In this document: positions 45,371 to 50,122 of the stretch, piece after piece
How the letters are laid out: the number at the start of each line of letters is the position of its first letter
Numbering within the stretch: position 1 is the first letter of the stretch
From: Candidatus Kaiserbacteria bacterium
GTDB taxonomy: Bacteria > Patescibacteriota > Minisyncoccia > Phycocordibacterales > UBA2100
DNA: 50,122 nucleotides
Assembly (NCBI GenBank): GCA_003164215.1
Contig: PLSR01000019.1
Location: 1 to 50,122, forward strand
Reading direction: 5' to 3'
Program-made: the position numbers and the translations under genes
The notes under the pieces: model-generated
What the model was told of the DNA's origin: nothing
Database searches by the model: none
The model's input: the letters and a program-made list of their open reading frames with translations, nothing else

Positions 45371-46668
45371 GGAAGCTCGTCTGGAAATTGAAAACGACTC
45401 TACGAAGGCTCGCACCGCCGCCGGTAGTGAACAGCTACCATTTCTCGATAGCCATGCTCGGCACCTTCCTGTATGGATTCCCTTCCAACGGACTCCTCGT
45501 GATCGCGGTCACCGGGACAAAAGGAAAATCTTCGACGACCGAGATGATCAATGCGATCTTCGAGGGGGCCGGCTATAAGACGGCGATGATGAATTCGATC
45601 CGCTTCAAAACCGGCGGCGACTCGCGGCCGAATGAGTTGCGCATGTCGATGCCGGGAAGGTTTTTTATTCAACGATTCCTGGATCGCGCACGCAGATCGG
45701 GATGTACCGTCGCGATACTTGAAATGACATCCGAAGGAGCGCGACAGTTCCGTCATCGCGGTATCACGCTCGACGCCTTGGTCTTCACCAACCTCGCTCC
45801 CGAACACATCGAATCACATGGATCGCTGCAGGCGTATGCCGATGCGAAATACGAGATCGGCCTCCATCTTCTACGAAGTAGCAAGCGCCCGCGTGTGATG
45901 GTCGCCAATGCTGACGATGCGGAGAGCACGCGCTACCTGACGCTTCCCGTCGAGCAGGCGCTTCCCTTCTCGCTTTCCGGTAACACACCCTATGAAGCCA
46001 CCGAGACGGGCGGACATTTTCATTTTGATGATACCGACATCGCGATCCATCTGCCTGGAGAATTTTCGCTCAAGAACGCGATCGCGGCCGCCACGCTCGC
46101 GCGTGCGTTCAATATTCCTACCCCAACGATCAAGCGTGCCCTGGAAAAGCTCGCGCGCATACCGGGCCGCGCCGAACGCATTGAGGAGGGACAGAATTTC
46201 GCCGTCGTCGTCGACTACGCGCACACGCCGGATTCGCTCACGGCGCTCTATGATGCGTACGCGCATTCCCCCTCGACGACGCTCGGGGCAGGTCGCAAAT
46301 TAATCTGCGTTCTCGGTTCGACCGGCGGTGGCCGCGACTTATGGAAAAGGCCCGTCATGGGCGGCATTGCCGACACGCGCTGCGACGTCGTGATCCTCAC
46401 GAATGAAGACCCCTATGATGAAGACCCTCGGTCGATCGTCGACGGACTCGCACGCGGGATGAAGCGGCAACCGGTCATCATCATGGACAGGCGCGAAGCG
46501 ATCGCAAATGCCCTGGCACTGGCGCATGCGGGTGATGCGGTACTCATCACCGGCAAAGGAACCGATCCGTGCATCTGCGGACCACGTGGCGGCAAAGAGC
46601 CGTGGAGCGATGCGCGGGTGGCGCGTGAAGAATTAGCAAAGCGATCGATCGTTATGCCGGCGGTATAA
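45367..46668 (+). CDS. MurE-like Mur ligase
   Basis: 433 aa. ATP loop VIAVTGTKGKSSTTEMINAI near 45, FTNLAPEHIESHGSLQAYAD near 140, LPGEFSLKNAIAAATLARAF near 228, AVVVDYAHTPDSLTALYDAY near 278. The N-terminal UDP-binding domain is reduced to about 45 residues, shorter than standard MurE. The substrate box is TNEDPYDEDP, where standard MurE has DNPR (DAP) or DNPA (Lys), so the added amino acid cannot be predicted. Role: peptide stem addition in wall synthesis, or a related ligation. Confidence 0.85.
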   Translation: MRKLVWKLKTTLRRLAPPPVVNSYHFSIAMLGTFLYGFPSNGLLVIAVTGTKGKSSTTEMINAIFEGAGYKTAMMNSIRFKTGGDSRPNELRMSMPGRFFIQRFLDRARRSGCTVAILEMTSEGARQFRHRGITLDALVFTNLAPEHIESHGSLQAYADAKYEIGLHLLRSSKRPRVMVANADDAESTRYLTLPVEQALPFSLSGNTPYEATETGGHFHFDDTDIAIHLPGEFSLKNAIAAATLARAFNIPTPTIKRALEKLARIPGRAERIEEGQNFAVVVDYAHTPDSLTALYDAYAHSPSTTLGAGRKLICVLGSTGGGRDLWKRPVMGGIADTRCDVVILTNEDPYDEDPRSIVDGLARGMKRQPVIIMDRREAIANALALAHAGDAVLITGKGTDPCICGPRGGKEPWSDARVAREELAKRSIVMPAV

Positions 46669-46684
46669 TGAAGATATTAGGTCT

Positions 46685-46987
46685 ATGATCAAACGTATAT
46701 TTATCGCGATCGTCATAGTCTTCGTGCTCGCGCTCATCGTCATTTGGGTCTTGGGCGGTGGTTATCAAAATATCAAGGCCGCCGTGAGTCACTATCGCAA
46801 TCCGTTCCAATACAGCAGCATTATCGATTATTTCTTCCAAATCGGTTCAACGACGGGCGAAACGTTCAAGATCCCCGGTACGCCGTCGACCTATCCGACG
46901 GTCTCGATGCCGGATTCAGCCGCGACCACATCTATCGGTCCGACGACGGTCTATCAGCCAGGATCGTCCGCACCGAGCGGCTACTGA
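46685..46987 (+). CDS. 100-aa membrane-anchored protein, unrecognised
   Basis: One helix (IFIAIVIVFVLALIVIWVLG) and an outer segment FQYSSIIDYFFQIGSTTGET ending in a Pro/Ser/Thr-rich tail (TTVYQPGSSAPSGY). TATAAT lies 15 nt before ATG. The anchor plus disordered outer tail suggests an envelope protein. Overlaps the convergent TrmH gene by 7 nt. Confidence 0.65.
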   Translation: MIKRIFIAIVIVFVLALIVIWVLGGGYQNIKAAVSHYRNPFQYSSIIDYFFQIGSTTGETFKIPGTPSTYPTVSMPDSAATTSIGPTTVYQPGSSAPSGY

Positions 46988-47448
46988 AGCGTGCTGAAAA
47001 GAATGATCCCCGCGGCAACAGAGACGTTGAGCGATTCTTTCTTTCCATGCACCGGAATTTCGACGAGCACATCACATTGATCGCGTAATCCTTTGGAAAT
47101 ACCACGCACTTCATTGCCGAGGATGAAGAGTGTCGGACAGGTCATTTTAAATTCTCTATAATCGATCGCGCACGGATCCTGCTCGACCCCGACGATCTGC
47201 CAGCCGCCGGTTTTCAGTCTTGAAATGACGGACGATGGGCTTTTCTTATATTCCCACGCGACGCAAAGTTCCCCACCGAGCGCGGTCTTCCCGATCTCAC
47301 GACGCGGCCGACCAAAACGATCGATCGGTGTCGGTGTGTACCCGCTCAAATAGATTTTACTTACACCGGCGGCGTCCGCCGTACGAAATATCGCACCGAC
47401 ATTGTGTGCGCTCCTGATGTTGTGCAACAGCACTGCTGTCTCTGCCAT
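46981..47448 (-). CDS. SpoU/TrmH-family RNA 2'-O-methyltransferase
   Basis: 155 aa from the ATG at 47448; a GTG at 47457 is possible. LLHNIRSAHNVGAIFRTADA, then AGVSKIYLSG is motif 1; LFILGNEVRGISKGLRDQCD motif 2; EIPVHGKKESLNVSVAAGII motif 3, the trefoil-knot AdoMet site. No extra RNA-binding domain, so it resembles the minimal TrmL/TrmH type; target tRNA or rRNA not inferable. Confidence 0.92.
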   Translation of the reverse strand: MAETAVLLHNIRSAHNVGAIFRTADAAGVSKIYLSGYTPTPIDRFGRPRREIGKTALGGELCVAWEYKKSPSSVISRLKTGGWQIVGVEQDPCAIDYREFKMTCPTLFILGNEVRGISKGLRDQCDVLVEIPVHGKKESLNVSVAAGIILFSTLQ

Positions 47449-47495
47449 AGCCGGCACACTATCACAAGAACAGGGCTTTGATGTATACTCCTGTC

Positions 47496-47897
47496 ATGCT
47501 TTCACTATTCCCTGGAATACTCTATCTGGCACCGTTCACCTCTACTATCCTGCGCCTCGGCGCCGGGGCAGCGTTCATTTATGCCGGTTATTTCATGTTC
47601 GTACACCGCGATGATTTCACGAAGATCCGCCTACCGATCATCGCCCATCCGGCGCTCTGGATGCTGTGGGTATCCGGTGTTATCACTATCGCCGACGGCG
47701 TAGCGATCGTCCTGGGCTATGGCACACAGCTCGCCGCCATTATCGGTATCATTATCGCGGTCAAACATATGTCGCTCTCGAAACAATATGAATCACTGCG
47801 CCCGCTTCCGCGCAGTACGTATGCATTGCTCTTGCTCATGTGCCTCGCATTGCTCATCTCCGGCGCCGGTCCATTCGGTCTTGACCTGCCGCTCTAA
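47496..47897 (+). CDS. DoxX-like four-helix membrane protein
   Basis: 133 aa from the ATG at 47496 (TATACT ends 6 nt upstream). RLGAGAAFIYAGYFMFVHRD, WMLWVSGVITIADGVAIVLG, GTQLAAIIGIIIAVKHMSLS and LLLMCLALLISGAGPFGLDL follow the DoxX helix plan with GxxF, GG/G-x-L and AxxGPG-type ending. Family function is loosely linked to redox and membrane integrity; nothing specific can be said here. Confidence 0.65.
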   Translation: MLSLFPGILYLAPFTSTILRLGAGAAFIYAGYFMFVHRDDFTKIRLPIIAHPALWMLWVSGVITIADGVAIVLGYGTQLAAIIGIIIAVKHMSLSKQYESLRPLPRSTYALLLLMCLALLISGAGPFGLDLPL

Positions 47898-47979
47898 CCC
47901 TCCTCGGTACTCGCCGAGAAAAACGCGCGATGCTATAGTAGCTCGCAATCCCCCTTCGCTAAAGCTTCGGAGGACACAG

Positions 47980-48052
47980 CCGCCCATAGCTCAGTTGGTA
48001 GAGCAGCTCCCTTTTAAGGAGTTTGTCCCTGGTTCGAATCCAGGTGGGCGGA
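47980..48052 (+). tRNA. tRNA-Lys (TTT)
   Basis: Acceptor CCGCCCA / TGGGCGG, D arm GCTCAGTTGGTAGAGC, anticodon stem GCTCC / GGAGT around CTTTTAA (anticodon TTT), T arm CCTGG TTCGAAT CCAGG, discriminator A, then CTG, so CCA not encoded. TATAGT at 47932 may be its -10 box. The 3' 39 nt are antisense to the recombinase gene end. Confidence 0.96.
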
Positions 48053-49612
48053 CTGGAATGGACTTACTATACTCCCGTTTGTTTGTGCGATATCTTGCGG
48101 TTTCGCATCTTCACTGGTGCGATAGTACACCGCTTCGAACTTCGAAATGGCATCGAAAAGAAGGGCAGGATGTGAACTTATTATAATTCCGTTCTGCACT
48201 TCGAAGTGATCCCAGAAGAACAGTAGGTATTTGCGCTTCAGGTCTGGCGATGCTTTTTTGTATGCCTTGTGGATGTCTTTTGTGATGAGAAGTACCTCCT
48301 GTGCGACATCGACACTGACGCCTCGTTGGTCTTCAAGCAGCAATAATTCATCGTCGATCTGCGTGATGTCTTTCTGAATATCACTGCTGATACGAGTGAA
48401 ATCCTCGTCGGATAGAACCCCTTTGAGGAGCTTGTCTTCTGCCGTCTTTCGTCTGTTATCGAGCGCAGAGCGGCGATTGATGTATCCTTGTCGCCGCGCA
48501 TCGTAGGTCTTACGTCTGTCCATGAATATCCGCTGCGCCTTCTCTATGACCATGGAGATGAACTCGTCCGAGAAGTTGAGGTCTCTGAATTTGTCCGCGA
48601 CCATGCCTTCAAGGAGTGTTTGTTCGATGTACTTGCCGCACCCTTTGGGATTCGAGCAATGGTAATAGGCTATGTTCTTCTTACCCATGTGCCATTCCGC
48701 ACAGTACCGATTACCATGCGTTGGGCAGACCACGAGCCCCTTGAGAAGCCAGTCATATTTCCTACGACGGCATCCGCGCTTGTTCTTGTCTTCAAGCGTC
48801 TTCTGCACGCGGTCAAAGGTTTCCTCGTCGATGAGTGCTTCGTGCTTCCCTTCCTTCACGTGTATGCCTCCCCAATGAATCTCGCCGAGGTAAATGCGAT
48901 TGCGCAACAGCGAGTACATTGAGGTTGAGAGCACTCTATGCCCTTGCTGGTTGCGTAAGCCTTTCGCGTACATGATGTCAGAAAGTTCATACACATTCAC
49001 GTCACCTCGTGCGTAACGATGAAAACAGTCCGTGATGAGCGGCCCCATGACAGGATCGATTGCGAGTATGTTCCTGCCAATTCTCGTGAAGCTCGGATTT
49101 GGATTCCGTGCGTTGTAATAGCCTGCGGGTGGATACGTCGGAAAGTATCCTGCTTTTGCAATCTCTCGCATGACACCTTGCACTTTCTCGGATGTGATGA
49201 GGCGCTGCATTTCCGAGAAAGCCATCATCATGGAGTCCATCGTGCGTCCGGTTGCCGAGTCATCGAGCATCGGTTGGTAGATGCAGTTGAGAACAACGTC
49301 CTGCTTGCGAAGGAGTTCTTTGAAAACAAGGTAATCCTTGAGGTTGCGCCCGATGCGATCACTGTGAACGACGTATACCGCTTGAATCTTCTTTTCATTG
49401 ATGAGCCGAATGAGTTCGCGCATCGCCGGACGGTTCATGTCTTTGCCGCTCTTACCTTCGTCCTTAAGCGTCGGGAGCGGCACATAACCATCTTTAACTA
49501 AATGTTCGTTACAGACCTTCTCCTGTGTGTCGATTGATAATCCTTCTTTGGCCTGCTCGTCAGTCGAGACGCGACAGTATGTAACTGCGGTTTTCTTTGA
49601 ATCGATATCCAT
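48014..49612 (-). CDS. Large serine recombinase (integrase)
   Basis: 532 aa. Resolvase domain with catalytic Ser16 (TYCRVSTDEQAKEGLSIDTQ) and AVYVVHSDRIGRNLKDYLVF; recombinase domain around RNQQGHRVLSTSMYSLLRNR; zinc ribbon VCPTHGNRYCAEWHMG with HCSNPKGCGKY; then a coiled segment (RRSALDNRRKTAEDKLLKGV). Typical integrase or transposase of phages and integrative elements. The last codons (AHLDSNQGQTP) are antisense to the tRNA-Lys T arm, so the gene reaches its end inside the attachment target. Marks the probable edge of an integrated element extending right. Confidence 0.93.
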   Translation of the reverse strand: MDIDSKKTAVTYCRVSTDEQAKEGLSIDTQEKVCNEHLVKDGYVPLPTLKDEGKSGKDMNRPAMRELIRLINEKKIQAVYVVHSDRIGRNLKDYLVFKELLRKQDVVLNCIYQPMLDDSATGRTMDSMMMAFSEMQRLITSEKVQGVMREIAKAGYFPTYPPAGYYNARNPNPSFTRIGRNILAIDPVMGPLITDCFHRYARGDVNVYELSDIMYAKGLRNQQGHRVLSTSMYSLLRNRIYLGEIHWGGIHVKEGKHEALIDEETFDRVQKTLEDKNKRGCRRRKYDWLLKGLVVCPTHGNRYCAEWHMGKKNIAYYHCSNPKGCGKYIEQTLLEGMVADKFRDLNFSDEFISMVIEKAQRIFMDRRKTYDARRQGYINRRSALDNRRKTAEDKLLKGVLSDEDFTRISSDIQKDITQIDDELLLLEDQRGVSVDVAQEVLLITKDIHKAYKKASPDLKRKYLLFFWDHFEVQNGIIISSHPALLFDAISKFEAVYYRTSEDAKPQDIAQTNGSIVSPFQSAHLDSNQGQTP

Positions 49613-49633
49613 ATACGTTTTGCGATATTAAGT

Positions 49634-49677
49634 CCCATCGAGGATGAACCACAACCGAGTTTTCCACACTCGATGGG
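49634..49677. repeat. Inverted repeat upstream of the recombinase
   Basis: CCCATCGAG (49634-49642) and CTCGATGGG (49669-49677) around 26 nt containing TTTTCCACA. It sits just upstream of the recombinase start and could be an operator or binding site. Confidence 0.5.
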
Positions 49678-49683
49678 AATTCT

Positions 49684-49727
49684 TTATAGCGAAGCTAATA
49701 ATAAATTGTTTATAAACTTCGTTATAA
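49684..49727. repeat. 44-bp AT-rich imperfect palindrome
   Basis: TTATAGCGAAG (49684-49694) and CTTCGTTATAA (49717-49727), one mismatch, with a central GTTTATAAAC palindrome offset to the right. The arms resemble tyrosine-recombinase-type half sites in shape. It directly abuts the stop of the 49728 gene, so a terminator role is possible. Confidence 0.5.
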
Positions 49728-50114
49728 TTAATTATGGGAACGCTGCCTGTTCGTTCTGTCGATTAGCACCTTGAAGTGCTTCGCAGACTCGCGGACATGG
49801 CCCGTGAGCTTCCAACCATTTGTGCTTTTCATCCGAGCCCTCTCAATGAGCTGTCGACTTTCAAGATCGTGAAGGGCGGTCTCGACTTCCGATATATCCC
49901 CACCTGAATATGCGACCAATTTTGCGGGCGGATATAGGCAGAGCCTTCCGCCACGAGACATGTTCTCGATGATTGAGAATACATGCCTCTCCAGTGGCTT
50001 TCTCACGGCATATTTCTTACAAAGACCATGCATCACAAGGGAGTACTTCGCTTCATCGGGATCGTTTTCTTTATCTTTAGATGTATCGGGATGAGGCGGT
50101 AAAGGGGGCATCAT
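49728..50114 (-). CDS. Winged-helix-like protein of the integrated element
   Basis: 128 aa. VMHGLCKKYAVRKPLERHVF, then GGRLCLYPPAKLVAYSGGDI, SEVETALHDLESRQLIERAR reads as a small winged helix (helix-turn-helix then wing with LIERARMKSTNGWKLTG), as in replication- or excision-control proteins of mobile elements. GGAG lies 2 nt before the ATG pair, one of the few Shine-Dalgarno-like sites here. It may start earlier beyond the window. Function not recognised. Confidence 0.6.
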   Translation of the reverse strand: MMPPLPPHPDTSKDKENDPDEAKYSLVMHGLCKKYAVRKPLERHVFSIIENMSRGGRLCLYPPAKLVAYSGGDISEVETALHDLESRQLIERARMKSTNGWKLTGHVRESAKHFKVLIDRTNRQRSHN

Positions 50115-50122
50115 ATCTCCTA

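Noticed and set aside
49684-49727. A true loxP-like site
   Set aside because: The arms resemble lox half sites only loosely and no tyrosine recombinase is present; the neighbouring enzyme is a serine recombinase.

Overview
The window looks like a piece of a Candidate Phyla Radiation (Patescibacteria) chromosome, most likely Parcubacteria of the Kaiserbacteria/Nomurabacteria kind. This is inference from content, not a database match. The reasons are a compact genome with very short spacers, single-copy housekeeping genes in unusual order (secE-nusG-EamA-rplK-argS), a PilM/N/O pilus operon, two SIMPL-domain proteins, a short MurE-like ligase, a minimal FMN/FAD cluster with an archaeal RibL-like adenylyltransferase, and seven tRNA genes without encoded CCA. 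UGA is used as an ordinary stop codon, which excludes the Gracilibacteria/Absconditabacteria code. A striking global feature is that about 28 genes have a -10 hexamer only 6-10 nt before the start codon, so leaderless transcription appears to be the default.

Layout. 0-8.5 kb is an accessory region. It holds a glyoxalase-fold protein and a PD-(D/E)XK nuclease, a HigBA-like toxin-antitoxin pair, a HicB-like protein and an ArsR regulator set among repeats, a SpoT-like alarmone hydrolase fused to an unfamiliar N-terminal domain and preceded by a structured RNA candidate, an AT-rich DUF3800 gene with a small partner, and a 1025-aa type IIG restriction-modification enzyme. Two decayed copies of the nuclease gene start lie among these. 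8.6-15.5 kb carries SIMPL proteins, two tandem small-RNA-like units, a NYN nuclease, argS, another ncRNA candidate, rplK, nusG, secE and a PAP2-type membrane phosphatase. 15.6-22.7 kb has an SDR, an ArsR-SRPBCC-SRPBCC-YCII operon and a long leftward run of small membrane proteins (two ICMT-like methyltransferases, DUF998, DUF1254/DUF1214 as separate genes, two paralogous 60-aa proteins).

22.8-36.5 kb holds tRNA-His, a DUF2914 membrane protein, tRNA-Leu beside a LAGLIDADG gene broken by one in-frame UGA, rplS, prenyl synthase-uppS-acylphosphatase, tRNA-Val and tRNA-Arg(UCU) each followed by a covarying structured repeat, pilMNO(P), ruvX, an ECF sigma factor with a membrane partner, the riboflavin kinase/ribE/ribH/RibL-like operon and a patatin-like protein. 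36.5-48 kb holds a phospholipase D-like protein, a MacAB-like ABC exporter, tRNA-Ser, a large Cys-rich surface protein with EGF-like repeats, tRNA-Arg(GCG), rpsT, ruvA-mur ligase, a TrmH methylase and tRNA-Lys. From 48.0 kb to the window end a large serine recombinase overlaps the 3' end of tRNA-Lys, and this is probably the edge of an integrated element.

The observations most worth following are: the family of hairpin elements 3' of tRNA genes with compensatory stem changes and their relatives in two 30-bp inverted repeats; the tandem small RNAs at 9.4-9.55 kb; the structured RNA ahead of the alarmone hydrolase; pervasive leaderless promoters; and the nuclease-gene relics.
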